A stretch of DNA of 64,000 nt from NCBI GenBank assembly GCA_021323335.1, contig JAJTCN010000002.1, positions 1 through 64,000 on the forward strand, read 5' to 3'. Shown here piece after piece: positions 15,302 through 24,175 of the stretch. Position 1 is the stretch's first letter. Every line of letters begins with the position of its first letter. Source of the stretch: Ramlibacter sp. GTDB taxonomy: Bacteria; Pseudomonadota; Gammaproteobacteria; Burkholderiales; Burkholderiaceae_C. A model generated the notes under the pieces. That model worked only from the letters and a program-made list of their open reading frames with translations. It searched no databases and was not told the origin of the DNA. Position numbers and translations under genes: made by a program.

Positions 15302-16542
15302 GGCGAGCCCCCCGCGGGCAGCGGCAGGAGGCATCGCACGGCGGTGCCGCCGCCCGGCCGGGCCGCCACGGACAGCACGCCCCCGAGCCGCTGGGCCCGC
15401 TCCCGCATGATTTCCAGGCCGTAATGCGAGGTCGCGTGCCCGCCCCCGGCAGGCGCCGCGGCGGGGCCGACGCCGTCGTCCTCGATGCGGATCTCGGCGC
15501 GACCCAGGCCGCCCTCCAGCGTCAGCCAGCCGTGGCGGGCGCCCGCATGGTGCTCGACGTTCGCGAGCGCCTCCTGCACGATGTGGTACAGCTCGGCCTG
15601 CGCGGTCTCCGCGAGGGCCAGCGCGGGGAGCCGGTTGTCGACGCGCAGGGGGATGCCGGTGCGCAGGGTGAAGCGGGCGGCCAGCGCCTCGAACGCCGCG
15701 CCCAGCCCGCGCGGGTCGATGCCCGTGCGGAAGTGCGTGATGATCTCGCGCAGGCTCGCGTGGGCCTCGCCCAGTGTCTCGCGGACCTCCTCGAGGAATG
15801 CCAATGCGCTCTCCTGGTTGCCGGCCTGGATAGCGTCGCGCAGCAAGGGCAGCCGCATCTTGATGAACGTCAAGTTCTGGGCAACGCCGTCGTGCACCTC
15901 GGCCGCCATGGCCTGGCGCTCCTGCGCGACGGTGGCGCGCAGGTTCTCGGCCTGCAGCCGGTGCTTCTCGAGCGCCAGGCCCAGCAGTTCGCCCACCGAG
16001 CGCAGCAGCGCGAGCACCGCCGGCGACGGCTCCGCCCGCTCGCCGAAGAACAGGTTGTAGATGCCGAGCACGCGGCCGCCGTGCTGCAGCGGCACGGTGA
16101 GCACGCGATGGCAGTCCTGGCCGAAGAAGTCCGCCCCGGTGCGCGCCGCGCAGCCGCGCAGCTCCTCCGCCCAGACCACGCGCACCTCGTCGACGCCCTG
16201 GCCGCAGAAGCCGCAATGGCGGTCCACCAGGTGCTCGGAGTCGCGCACGGCGGCCGGCAGTCCGAGGGTGCTCACCAGCTCGAAGCGTTCGCCGTCGGCC
16301 GACAGCATGCGGACCGCGCCGGCGCGTGCGTCCGCCATGCGCACCAGCGGGCCGAGGAAGCGGTCGAGCAGGGCGCGCAGGTCCTCCCCCGCCGCCAGGT
16401 CGGCGGTGATGGCCGCCAGCAGCCCCGGCGGGGCCGGCGTGGCGCAGGATGCGTGCGTTTCATCCAAGGTTCGGGTGGGCGTGTGCCAGGATTTATAAGT
16501 AGGTACTGATGCACCGTATTCAAGCGCGGATAAGGTGCGCAC
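15298..16542 (-). CDS. Soluble NarX-like sensor histidine kinase with Cys-rich GAF domain
   Basis: About 414 residues if GTG 16542 is used. The open frame reaches an ATG at 16611, but that codon lies inside the conserved promoter-like element, so a downstream start is preferred; a TTG at 16467 is also possible. There is no membrane segment. A GAF domain holds cysteines in HCGFCGQG, RGCAAR and FGQDCHRV, suggesting a redox or iron-sulfur sensor. The HisKA_3 H-box is MAAEVHDGVAQNLTFIK, followed by an ATPase domain with EALANVEHHAGA and EDDGVG. It pairs with the overlapping response regulator. The inducing signal is unknown; a sulfur or redox signal is inferred from context. Confidence 0.88.
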   Translation of the reverse strand: MRTLSALEYGASVPTYKSWHTPTRTLDETHASCATPAPPGLLAAITADLAAGEDLRALLDRFLGPLVRMADARAGAVRMLSADGERFELVSTLGLPAAVRDSEHLVDRHCGFCGQGVDEVRVVWAEELRGCAARTGADFFGQDCHRVLTVPLQHGGRVLGIYNLFFGERAEPSPAVLALLRSVGELLGLALEKHRLQAENLRATVAQERQAMAAEVHDGVAQNLTFIKMRLPLLRDAIQAGNQESALAFLEEVRETLGEAHASLREIITHFRTGIDPRGLGAAFEALAARFTLRTGIPLRVDNRLPALALAETAQAELYHIVQEALANVEHHAGARHGWLTLEGGLGRAEIRIEDDGVGPAAAPAGGGHATSHYGLEIMRERAQRLGGVLSVAARPGGGTAVRCLLPLPAGGSP

Positions 16543-16597
16543 CGCATGGGAGCTTTCCCGGAGCCGCGCGGCGAAAGTGGCCCGGTCAGGTGTCGCC

Positions 16598-16647
16598 CTA
16601 CCCCCCCACATGGGTAGTATCCGCCCCCCCCTTCACGGTGATGGACG
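16598..16647 (+). promoter_or_regulatory. Shared promoter-like element upstream of the chemoreceptor gene
   Basis: An inverted repeat CTACCC-N8-GGGTAG (16598-16617) is followed by TATCCG, a C-run and TTCACGGTGATGGACG ending at 16647, 31 bases before the chemoreceptor start. From 16604 on it is identical at 36 of 44 ungapped positions to 17872-17915. The TACCC/GGGTA arms resemble NarL-class half-sites, so the neighbouring response regulator is the best guess for a binder. It also lies in front of the divergent kinase gene. Confidence 0.55.
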
Positions 16648-16678
16648 GGCGCGGCGGAGCAGGGCACCGTGAATCCGG

Positions 16679-17860
16679 ATGAGGAACCTGCGGACCAGTG
16701 CCAAGCTGTCGATCGCCTTCGCCGTCATGGCTTCGATGGTGCTCGCGTGCGGCCTGGCCGTGTGGTTCGGCATGATCGCCGACGAGGACCGGGTCCAGGC
16801 CCTGGCTGCATCGGGCGCCGTGGCCGAAGCAGTGCGCGAAATGCGGTTCACCCGCTGGATGATGCTGTCGCTCGTGCTGTTCGTGATGGCCCTGATCGGC
16901 GCGCTGGGGCTGGCGCTGCTCGCCGGGCTGCGCCGGCAACTGGGGGGTGAGGCTGCCTACGCGAAGGACGTGGTCGCGCGCATCGCGGCCGGCGACCTCG
17001 CCTCGCCCGTGCAGGTGCGCGCCGGCGCCGGCAGCAGCCTGCTGGCGGCGATGCGGCAGATGCAGGACGATTTGCGCATGACCGTCGGCGAAGTGCTCAC
17101 GGGCGCCAGCGCCGTCGCGGGGGCCAGCGCGCACATCGCGCAAGGCAACCAGGACCTGTCGCAACGCACCGAGATGCAGGCCAGCACGCTGCAGGAGACC
17201 GCCAGCGTGATGGAGGAGCTCACCTCCACGGTGCAGCAGAACGCGGAAAGCGCCCGCCAGGCCAGCGAGCTGGCGGCACAGGCTTCGGCGGTCGCGCGCA
17301 AGGGGGGTGGCATGGTCGCGGACGTGGTGGGCACCATGAGCGCCATTTCCGACTCCTCGCGCCGGATCTCCGACATCACCGGCGTGATCGACGGCATCGC
17401 CTTCCAGACCAACCTCCTGGCGCTCAACGCCGCGGTGGAGGCCGCGCGGGCGGGCGGGCAGGGCCGCGGGTTCGCGGTGGTGGCGGAGGAGGTGCGCGGC
17501 CTCGCCGAGCGCAGCGCCGCGGCGGCGCGGGAGATCAAGGCCCTGGTCGACGAATCCGCGGACCGCGTCGAAGCCGGCAACCAGCTGGTGCACGCTACGG
17601 GCGGCACCATGCAGGACGTGGTGCGGTCGGTCGAGCGGGTCAGCGAGCTGATCGCGGAAATCGCCGCCGCCGGCCAGGAGCAGAGTTCCGGCATCGTGCA
17701 GGTCAACATCGCGGTGAGCCGCATGGAGGAAGCGGTGCAGCAGAACGCCTCGCTGGTGGAGGAGGCGAGTGCCGCCACGGAGTCGATGAAGGCGCAGGCC
17801 GGTGCATTGCTGCAGCTCGTGTCGCGCTTCCGCCTGCCCGCGCTGCCGCTGCGCGGGTGA
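16679..17860 (+). CDS. Methyl-accepting chemotaxis protein
   Basis: 393 residues. Two membrane segments (about residues 10-31 and 60-83) flank a very short periplasmic loop of about 30 residues. The cytoplasmic part has the full signalling hairpin, including [20 protein letters not shown] and [15 protein letters not shown]. No C-terminal CheR/CheB-binding pentapeptide is seen. The tiny external domain suggests it senses an internal, membrane or redox signal. Its upstream element is shared with the sulfite exporter gene, which ties it to the sulfur cluster. Confidence 0.93.
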   Translation: MRNLRTSAKLSIAFAVMASMVLACGLAVWFGMIADEDRVQALAASGAVAEAVREMRFTRWMMLSLVLFVMALIGALGLALLAGLRRQLGGEAAYAKDVVARIAAGDLASPVQVRAGAGSSLLAAMRQMQDDLRMTVGEVLTGASAVAGASAHIAQGNQDLSQRTEMQASTLQETASVMEELTSTVQQNAESARQASELAAQASAVARKGGGMVADVVGTMSAISDSSRRISDITGVIDGIAFQTNLLALNAAVEAARAGGQGRGFAVVAEEVRGLAERSAAAAREIKALVDESADRVEAGNQLVHATGGTMQDVVRSVERVSELIAEIAAAGQEQSSGIVQVNIAVSRMEEAVQQNASLVEEASAATESMKAQAGALLQLVSRFRLPALPLRG

Positions 17861-17871
17861 CCGGCGGGACT

Positions 17872-17915
17872 CCCCACATGGGTAGTGGGGGCTCCCCCCT
17901 TCTCGGTAATAGACG
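17872..17915 (+). promoter_or_regulatory. Shared promoter-like element upstream of the TauE/SafE gene
   Basis: CCCCACATGGGTAGT at 17872-17886 and CCCCCCTTCTCGGTAATAGACG at 17894-17915 repeat the element at 16604-16647 with identical spacing. The end of the element is 30 bases before the exporter start, almost the same distance as for the chemoreceptor gene. The stretch CCCCAC-N7-GTGGGG can also fold as a hairpin just after the chemoreceptor stop. Confidence 0.55.
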
Positions 17916-17945
17916 CACCCTGGCGCCGCTGCGCCTAATGCCCCC

Positions 17946-18878
17946 ATGCTGCGCGGTGCTTCTGTCTTCCTGTGCGGCGTGCTGGCCGCCTCGGCGTCCG
18001 CGCACGCTGCCACCGGCGTGCCGCTCGCGGGGGCGCCGTGGTGGATCTGGCCGCTGGCCCTGTTCGCGTGCTGTTTCGTGCTCGGGATCGTGGCGGTCCC
18101 CGCCGGCATCGGCGGCGGCACGCTGTTCGTTCCCATCGTCGGCAGCTTCTTCCCCTTCCACCTCGATTTCGTGCGCGGCGCCGGCCTGCTGGTGGCCCTG
18201 GCCAGCGCCCTGGCCTCCGGCCCGATGCTGCTGCGCAGCGGCCTGGGCAGCCTGCGCCTGACCTTGCCGCTGGCGGTGCTGGCCTCGGCCAGCGCGATCG
18301 GCGGCGCGATGCTGGGACTGCAGATGCCGGCTTCGGTGGTCCAGACGATGCTCGGCGTCCTGGTCCTCGGCATCGTCGTGATCATGCTGATGGCGCGCAG
18401 CAGCGCCTTCCCGTTGGTCACCGCGCCGGACGTGATCTCCCGCTCGCTCGCCCTGCACGGCATCTTCATCGACCGCGCTTCCGGCCGGACGGTGCAATGG
18501 CAGGTGCACCATACGGCGGCGGGCCTCGTCGCCTTCACGGGCATCGGCGTGATGGCCGGCATGTTCGGCATCGGCGCGGGCTGGGCCAACGTGCCGGTGC
18601 TCAACCTGCTGATGGGGACGCCGCTCAAGCTGGCGGCCGGCACCTCGGGCGTGGTGCTGTCGCTGGTGGATTCCTCGGCGGCCTGGGTGTACCTGCACCG
18701 CGGTGCGGTGCTGCCGATGATCGCCGTGCCGTCCGTGCTGGGCACCATGCTGGGCGCGCGGGTCGGGGCGCAACTGCTGCACCGCATGGACGCACGGGCG
18801 GTGCGCCGGCTGGTGCTGGCCGTGCTGCTCTTCGCCGGACTGCGGTCCCTGCTCAAGGGGACGGGGGTGTGGCCATGA
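17946..18878 (+). CDS. tauE: TauE/SafE-family sulfite (anion) exporter
   Basis: 310 residues with about eight hydrophobic segments and the paired glycine-rich repeats typical of the family (VAVPAGIGGGTLFVPIVGSF and GMFGIGAGWANVPVLNLLMG). Family members export sulfite, sulfoacetate or related anions. Next to a sulfite-producing dsr system and soeABC, a role in relieving cytoplasmic sulfite is likely but inferred. The next gene overlaps the stop by 4 bases. Confidence 0.9.
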   Translation: MLRGASVFLCGVLAASASAHAATGVPLAGAPWWIWPLALFACCFVLGIVAVPAGIGGGTLFVPIVGSFFPFHLDFVRGAGLLVALASALASGPMLLRSGLGSLRLTLPLAVLASASAIGGAMLGLQMPASVVQTMLGVLVLGIVVIMLMARSSAFPLVTAPDVISRSLALHGIFIDRASGRTVQWQVHHTAAGLVAFTGIGVMAGMFGIGAGWANVPVLNLLMGTPLKLAAGTSGVVLSLVDSSAAWVYLHRGAVLPMIAVPSVLGTMLGARVGAQLLHRMDARAVRRLVLAVLLFAGLRSLLKGTGVWP

Positions 18879-19297
18879 CGGACATGCGCGGGCCGGAGGG
18901 CGTCACGCAGTCCGCGCCGCAGTTGCGTTACGCGCTGCTGCTGGAATGGGGCGCGCGGCTCGGCCTGGTGGTGCTCGCCGCGAGCTTCGCCGCCTATGTC
19001 GCCGGCTGGGTGCCGGCGCACGTGCCGCCCCAGGATCTGCCGCGGCTCTGGTCGCAGCCGGTCGCGCAGTTCCTGGCCCAGACCGGATCGCCGCGGGGCT
19101 GGGGCTGGCTGGCGCTGCTTCATCGCAGCGACATGCTGGGCCTGGCGGGCATCGCCATCCTGGCCGGCTGCTCCGCCGTCGGCCTGCTCGCGTTGCTTCC
19201 GATCTACCTGAAGAAGGGCGACGCGCCTTACGCGGTGCTCTGCCTGTTGCAGGTGGGCGTGCTGCTGGCCGCCGCCTCCGGAGCGATCGCGGAATGA
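18875..19297 (+). CDS. Small membrane protein coupled to TauE (DUF1634-like)
   Basis: 140 residues, three hydrophobic segments (near residues 25-45, 82-105 and 115-138) and a short loop with prolines between the first two. Its ATG overlaps the tauE stop. TauE/SafE genes are often followed by DUF1634 membrane proteins, and I assign it there tentatively. It is probably an accessory subunit of the exporter. The next gene overlaps its stop by 4 bases. Confidence 0.6.
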   Translation: MTDMRGPEGVTQSAPQLRYALLLEWGARLGLVVLAASFAAYVAGWVPAHVPPQDLPRLWSQPVAQFLAQTGSPRGWGWLALLHRSDMLGLAGIAILAGCSAVGLLALLPIYLKKGDAPYAVLCLLQVGVLLAAASGAIAE

Positions 19298-19932
19298 GCG
19301 ACGCGCTCGACTTCCTCGTCAAGGCCCGGCCCGAAGCCATGGGCCACTACTTCGCGTTCCTGAAGGACTGCGGCGGCAGGCTGGACCCGAAGACGCGCAA
19401 CCTGATCTCGGTGATCACCAAGGTGCATGCGCAGACGGAGCGCGGGCTGCGCCAGTACCTGCGGCGCGCTCTGCGCGACGGCTGCAGCGGCGAAGAGGTG
19501 CTCGATGCGCTGCTCATGGCCTTCCCCGCCCTCGGGCTGGCGAAGATCGTGTGGGCCGTGGACGTGATCCTCGCCATGGACCTGCCCGAGTTCGCATTCG
19601 TCGCGGGCTCCGCCGCGTCGGCCGTGCATGCGCAGGGCTGGCACGACCTCGGCCCGGCCGGGAGCGTGCCGCCCGGCGAGACCCGGCGCGTCGAATGCGC
19701 CGGCCGCGCGGTGTTCGTGCACCACGGCGAAGGCGGCTGGCGCGTCTTCGACAGTCGCTGCCCGCACCAGTCCACCGACATCCCGCTCGCCCTCGACGGC
19801 CAGGTGCTCACCTGCCCGAAGCACGGGTGGCGTTTCGATGTCGGCACCGGCGCGTGCACGGAGCACGGCGACCGGCCGCTGCGCGAATGGGACTGCCGGC
19901 TCCATGAGGGGCGCGTGCAAGGGTACTGGTAG
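19294..19932 (+). CDS. Carboxymuconolactone-decarboxylase-like / Rieske [2Fe-2S] fusion protein
   Basis: 212 residues from ATG 19294. Residues 1-100 are helical and resemble the CMD/AhpD family (KTRNLISVITKVHAQTERGL and EEVLDALLMAFPALGLAKIV), but without the CxxC pair of AhpD peroxidases. Residues 115-212 form a Rieske ferredoxin domain with CPH at 156-158 and CPKH at 174-177, 15 residues apart, the spacing for a [2Fe-2S] cluster. No signal peptide or membrane segment, so a cytoplasmic redox role is likely. It is translationally coupled to the exporter pair. The substrate is unknown. Confidence 0.8.
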   Translation: MSDALDFLVKARPEAMGHYFAFLKDCGGRLDPKTRNLISVITKVHAQTERGLRQYLRRALRDGCSGEEVLDALLMAFPALGLAKIVWAVDVILAMDLPEFAFVAGSAASAVHAQGWHDLGPAGSVPPGETRRVECAGRAVFVHHGEGGWRVFDSRCPHQSTDIPLALDGQVLTCPKHGWRFDVGTGACTEHGDRPLREWDCRLHEGRVQGYW

Positions 19933-19973
19933 CTCCCTTCACGACCTGAACGACCACAACGACGGAGACCTAG

Positions 19974-21269
19974 ATGACGAACTTCCACCGCCTGGCCCGA
20001 CTCCTCCCGCTCACCGCCGCGATGGCGGCACTGCCGGCTTTCGCCACCAACGGCTACTTCCCGCACGGCTACGGCCTCAAGGCCAAGGGCATGGGGGGCG
20101 TGTCGACGGCGCTGGCGCAGGACAGCATGGGCGGCGCCACCAACCCGGCGAGCATGGTGTGGGCCGGCTCGCGCTTCGACATCGGCGCCGACGTGTTCAG
20201 TCCGCGCCGTGATGCCGAGCGTTCGGGGGCCGGCTTCCCGACGCTCAACGGGCAGGTCGACAGCGAGCGCAACTGGCACCTGGTCCCGGAGATCGGCTAC
20301 AACCACCTGGTCAACACCGACCTGTCGCTCGGTGTCACGGTGTACGGCAACGGCGGCATGAACACCAGCTACCCGCAGGGCGATTTCAACTGCGGCGGCG
20401 GCGCGGCCAACATGCTGTGCGGCTCCGGCAAGCTCGGCGTCGACCTGATGCAGCTGATCGTGGCGCCCACCGTTTCCTGGAAGCTCGCGCCCCGGCACTC
20501 GGTCGGTGCTTCGCTGCTGCTGGGGTACCAGCGCTTCAAGGCCGAGGGGCTGCAGGCCTTCGACAATGCGCCCGGCTTCCCGCCCATGACCCAGTCGCCG
20601 GGCAACGTCACGAACCGCGGCTACGACAGCTCCACCGGCGTCGGCATCCGCTTCGGCTACTTCGGCCGGCTCACGGACTGGGTGTCCGTCGGCGCCGCGT
20701 ACTCGCCGAAGATGAACATGAGCAGCTTCGACAAGTACTCGGGCCTGTTCGCCGGCGGCGGCGACTTCGACATTCCCGAGAACTACGGGCTGGGCGTGGC
20801 GTTCACGCCGATGCCGGGGTGGACCGTCGCGGCCGACTGGCAGCGCATCGCCTATTCCGGCGTCGCCTCGGTGGGCAACCCCAGCTCGAACATGGCGCCG
20901 CTCGGTGCGCCCGACGGCCCCGGCTTCGGCTGGCGCGACATCGACGTCTACAAGCTCGGCGCGGCATGGCAGGTGGACAGCCGCTGGACGCTGCGCGGCG
21001 GCATCAACCATGGGCAGAGCCCCATCCGCTCCGGCGACGTCACCTTCAACATCCTGGCGCCGGGCGTGATGACGACGCACTACACCGCAGGGTTCACCTA
21101 CGCCATGGACAAGGACAGCGAGCTGACCGGCGCCTTCATGTATGCGCCGTCCAGGAGCGTCACCGGCTCGTCGATGTTCAACAACCTGATGGGAGCGGGC
21201 GCGGCGGGCAACGAGACGATCCGCATGCGCCAGTTCTCGGTGGGGATCGCCTGGGCCACGCGCTTCTGA
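19974..21269 (+). CDS. FadL/OmpP1/TodX-family outer membrane channel
   Basis: 431 residues. A signal peptide ends around AFA (residues 22-24), followed by the FadL hatch-type N-terminus (TNGYFPHGYGLKAKGMGGVS and a TNPASM motif) and a beta-rich body ending in the aromatic-terminated strand AWATRF. FadL proteins let hydrophobic molecules cross the outer membrane. Its stop overlaps the soeA start (TGATG), so it belongs to the sulfite-oxidation operon, which suggests transport of a hydrophobic sulfur compound rather than a fatty acid; that is inference. Confidence 0.87.
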   Translation: MTNFHRLARLLPLTAAMAALPAFATNGYFPHGYGLKAKGMGGVSTALAQDSMGGATNPASMVWAGSRFDIGADVFSPRRDAERSGAGFPTLNGQVDSERNWHLVPEIGYNHLVNTDLSLGVTVYGNGGMNTSYPQGDFNCGGGAANMLCGSGKLGVDLMQLIVAPTVSWKLAPRHSVGASLLLGYQRFKAEGLQAFDNAPGFPPMTQSPGNVTNRGYDSSTGVGIRFGYFGRLTDWVSVGAAYSPKMNMSSFDKYSGLFAGGGDFDIPENYGLGVAFTPMPGWTVAADWQRIAYSGVASVGNPSSNMAPLGAPDGPGFGWRDIDVYKLGAAWQVDSRWTLRGGINHGQSPIRSGDVTFNILAPGVMTTHYTAGFTYAMDKDSELTGAFMYAPSRSVTGSSMFNNLMGAGAAGNETIRMRQFSVGIAWATRF

Positions 21270-24175
21270 TGTCCGTGCTGCACGATCCCCTGGCGCCGCC
21301 GGCGGCCGGCGCCGCCACCGAGGTGAAGACCACCACCTGCTACATGTGCGCCTGCCGCTGCGGGATCCGGGTGCACCTGCGCGACGGGCAGGTGCGCTAC
21401 ATCGACGGCAATCCGGCGCACCCGCTGAACAAGGGGGTGATCTGCGCCAAGGGGTCCTCCGGCATCATGAAGCAGCTGTCGCCGGCGCGCCTGACGCAGC
21501 CGCTGCTGCGCAAGCGCGGCAGCGAGCGCGGAGCCGGCGAGTTCGAGCCGATCTCCTGGGAGCGCGCCTTCGCGATCCTGGAGGAACGGCTGGCCCGCAT
21601 CCGCGCGACCGACCCGAAGAAGTTCGCCCTGTTCACCGGGCGCGACCAGATGCAGGCGCTCACCGGCCTGTTCGCGCGCCAGTTCGGCACGCCCAACTAC
21701 GCGGCGCACGGCGGCTTCTGCTCGGTCAACATGGCCGCGGGCATGATCTATTCGGTCGGCGGCAGCTTCTGGGAATTCGGCGGCCCCGACCTCGACCACG
21801 CGAAGCTGTTCGTCATGCTGGGCACGGCGGAGGACCACCACAGCAATCCGCTGAAGGCCTCGATCTCGAAGTTCAAGCGTGCCGGCGGCCGCTTCATCTC
21901 GGTCAATCCGGTGCGCACTGGCTACTCCGCCATCGCGGACGAATGGATCCCGATCCGGCCCGGCACCGACGGCGCGCTGCTGATGGCGCTGCTGCACGAA
22001 CTGGTGCGCACCGGCCAGGTGGACCACGCCTTCCTGCGCCGCTACACCAACGCGCCGCAGCTCGTGGTGCTCGACGAGGGCGAGCGCGAAGGCCTGTTCG
22101 CCTTCGATCCGGACGCCGGCCCGCCCGGCGACGGCCGCCATCCGCACAACAAGCTGGTGTGGGACCGGGTGTCGGGCCGGGCCGTGGCTGCCTACCCCGA
22201 AGGCAATGCGGATGGGGTGGATGCGGCGCTCGAAGGCCACTACACGCTGGCCGACGGCACGCGCGTCGCGCCGTCCTTCCAGCTGCTCACGGACCGCGTG
22301 CGCGATTGCACGCCCGAGTGGGCGTCGGCCATCACCGGCATCCCCGCCGAACGCATCCGCAAGCTGGCGGCCGAGATGGGCGACACCGCCTTCCGGCAGG
22401 CCTTCGAGCTGCCGATTCCCTGGACCGATGCGTGGGGAAAGCACCACCAGACGACGCAGGCGCGACCGGTCGCCTTCCATGCGATGCGCGGTCTGGCGGC
22501 GCATTCCAACGGCTTCCAGACCGTGCGGGCGCTGGCGGTGCTGATGACGCTGCTGGGCACGATCGACGCGCCGGGCGGCTTTCGGCACAAGGCGCCGTAT
22601 CCGCGGCACATCGTGCCGAACTACCGGGCCTTCAACGACCCCGAACAGGTCAAGCCGAACACACCGCTCAACGCGGCGCCGCTCGGCTTCCCCGCCAGCC
22701 CCGAGGAACTCGCAGTGCTGCCCGACGGCAGCCCGCTGCGCATCGACCACGCGTTCTCGTGGGAGCACCCGCTCGCCGCCCACGGGATGATGCACAACGT
22801 GATCGCCAACGCGGCGCGGGGCGACCCCTACCGCATCGACACGCTGCTGCTGTTCATGGCCAACATGGCGTGGAATTCCAGCATGGACCCGCTGGTCGCG
22901 CGCGAGATGCTCACCCGCAAGGATGCCGCGGGCGAGTACATGATCCCCTTCATCGCGGTCTGCGACACCTTCCAGAGCGAGACCGTGGCGTTCGCCGACC
23001 TGGTGCTGCCCGACACGACCTACCTGGAACGGTACGACGTGATGAGCATGCTGGACCGGCCGATCTCGGAGTACGACGGACCGGTGGACTCGGTCCGCGT
23101 GCCGGTGGTGGCGCCGCCGCCGGGCTGCAAGCCGTTCCAGGAGGTGCTGGTGGAGCTCGCCTCGCGGCTGAAGCTGCCGGCCTTCACCACGCCCGAGGGC
23201 GGCCGCAAGTTCGGCGGCTACCAGGACTTCGTCGTCAACTTCCAGCCGCAGCCCGGCGTGGGCTTCCTCATGGGATGGCGCGGCGAGGACGGCAGCCAGC
23301 ACCTGCGCGGCGCGCCCAACCCGAAGCAATGGGAGATGTACGCGCGGAACAACTGCGTGTTCCAGTACCACATGCCGCAGGACATGCACTACATGCGCAA
23401 CTGGAACCGCGCGTACCTGGACTTCGCCAAGGAGAAGGGCTGGCGGCAGAAGGACGACCCGATCCAGCTCGCCATCTATTCCGATTGCCTGCAAAGCTTC
23501 CGGCTGGCCGCGCAGGGCAAGACGGGCGGCCGCCAACCGCCCGACCACCTGCGACAGCGCATCGAGACCTACTTCGACCCGCTGCCGTTCTGGTACCCGC
23601 CGCTGGAAGACGCGGCCACCGACCGCGAGGCGTACCCGCTGAACGCGGTCACGCAGCGGCCGATGGCGATGTACCACTCCTGGGATTCGCAGAACGCGTG
23701 GCTGCGGCAGATCCACAGCCACAACTACCTGCACGTGCACCCGGCCACGGCGCGCGCCGCGGGCGTGGCCGACGGCGGCTGGGCGTGGGCGGAAAGCCAG
23801 TGGGGGCGCGTGCGCTGCATGCTGCGCTACAGCGAAGCGGTGGAGCCGGGCACGGTGTGGACCTGGAACGCCATCGGCAAGGCCCGCGGCGCCTGGCGCC
23901 TCGCGGCCGAAGCGGACGAATCGCGCAAGGGCTTCCTGTTGAACCACGTGATCTCCAGCGAACTGCCCGACCCGCGCGGTCGCGACCTGCGCATGAGCAA
24001 TTCGGATCCGGTGACGGGGCAGGCCGGTTGGTACGACGTGCGCGTGCGCATCCGTCCCGCGGAAGCGGAGGGGCCGCGGGAAAGCTTCCCGCAGATGCCC
24101 GAGATGCCGGCCGTGCCGGGCACGCGCGAGCGCCGCCGGGTGCTGGCCTACTTCGCGGGAAGGAAACGGCAATGA
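21269..24175 (+). CDS. soeA: Sulfite dehydrogenase SoeA, molybdopterin catalytic subunit
   Basis: 968 residues, from ATG 21269 overlapping the porin stop. An N-terminal [4Fe-4S] motif (CYMCACRCG ... CAKG) precedes molybdopterin oxidoreductase domains and a C-terminal dinucleotide-binding domain (HSHNYLHVHP and later). There is no twin-arginine signal, as expected for the cytoplasmic SoeABC enzyme that oxidises sulfite to sulfate. Psr/Phs-type enzymes have a signal and sit in the periplasm. Identification as Soe rests on the missing signal and on the dsr context. Confidence 0.93.
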   Translation: MSVLHDPLAPPAAGAATEVKTTTCYMCACRCGIRVHLRDGQVRYIDGNPAHPLNKGVICAKGSSGIMKQLSPARLTQPLLRKRGSERGAGEFEPISWERAFAILEERLARIRATDPKKFALFTGRDQMQALTGLFARQFGTPNYAAHGGFCSVNMAAGMIYSVGGSFWEFGGPDLDHAKLFVMLGTAEDHHSNPLKASISKFKRAGGRFISVNPVRTGYSAIADEWIPIRPGTDGALLMALLHELVRTGQVDHAFLRRYTNAPQLVVLDEGEREGLFAFDPDAGPPGDGRHPHNKLVWDRVSGRAVAAYPEGNADGVDAALEGHYTLADGTRVAPSFQLLTDRVRDCTPEWASAITGIPAERIRKLAAEMGDTAFRQAFELPIPWTDAWGKHHQTTQARPVAFHAMRGLAAHSNGFQTVRALAVLMTLLGTIDAPGGFRHKAPYPRHIVPNYRAFNDPEQVKPNTPLNAAPLGFPASPEELAVLPDGSPLRIDHAFSWEHPLAAHGMMHNVIANAARGDPYRIDTLLLFMANMAWNSSMDPLVAREMLTRKDAAGEYMIPFIAVCDTFQSETVAFADLVLPDTTYLERYDVMSMLDRPISEYDGPVDSVRVPVVAPPPGCKPFQEVLVELASRLKLPAFTTPEGGRKFGGYQDFVVNFQPQPGVGFLMGWRGEDGSQHLRGAPNPKQWEMYARNNCVFQYHMPQDMHYMRNWNRAYLDFAKEKGWRQKDDPIQLAIYSDCLQSFRLAAQGKTGGRQPPDHLRQRIETYFDPLPFWYPPLEDAATDREAYPLNAVTQRPMAMYHSWDSQNAWLRQIHSHNYLHVHPATARAAGVADGGWAWAESQWGRVRCMLRYSEAVEPGTVWTWNAIGKARGAWRLAAEADESRKGFLLNHVISSELPDPRGRDLRMSNSDPVTGQAGWYDVRVRIRPAEAEGPRESFPQMPEMPAVPGTRERRRVLAYFAGRKRQ

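Noticed and set aside
16543-16611. Upstream start of the histidine kinase at 16611
   Set aside because: The ATG lies inside the inverted repeat of the shared promoter element and has no ribosome site.
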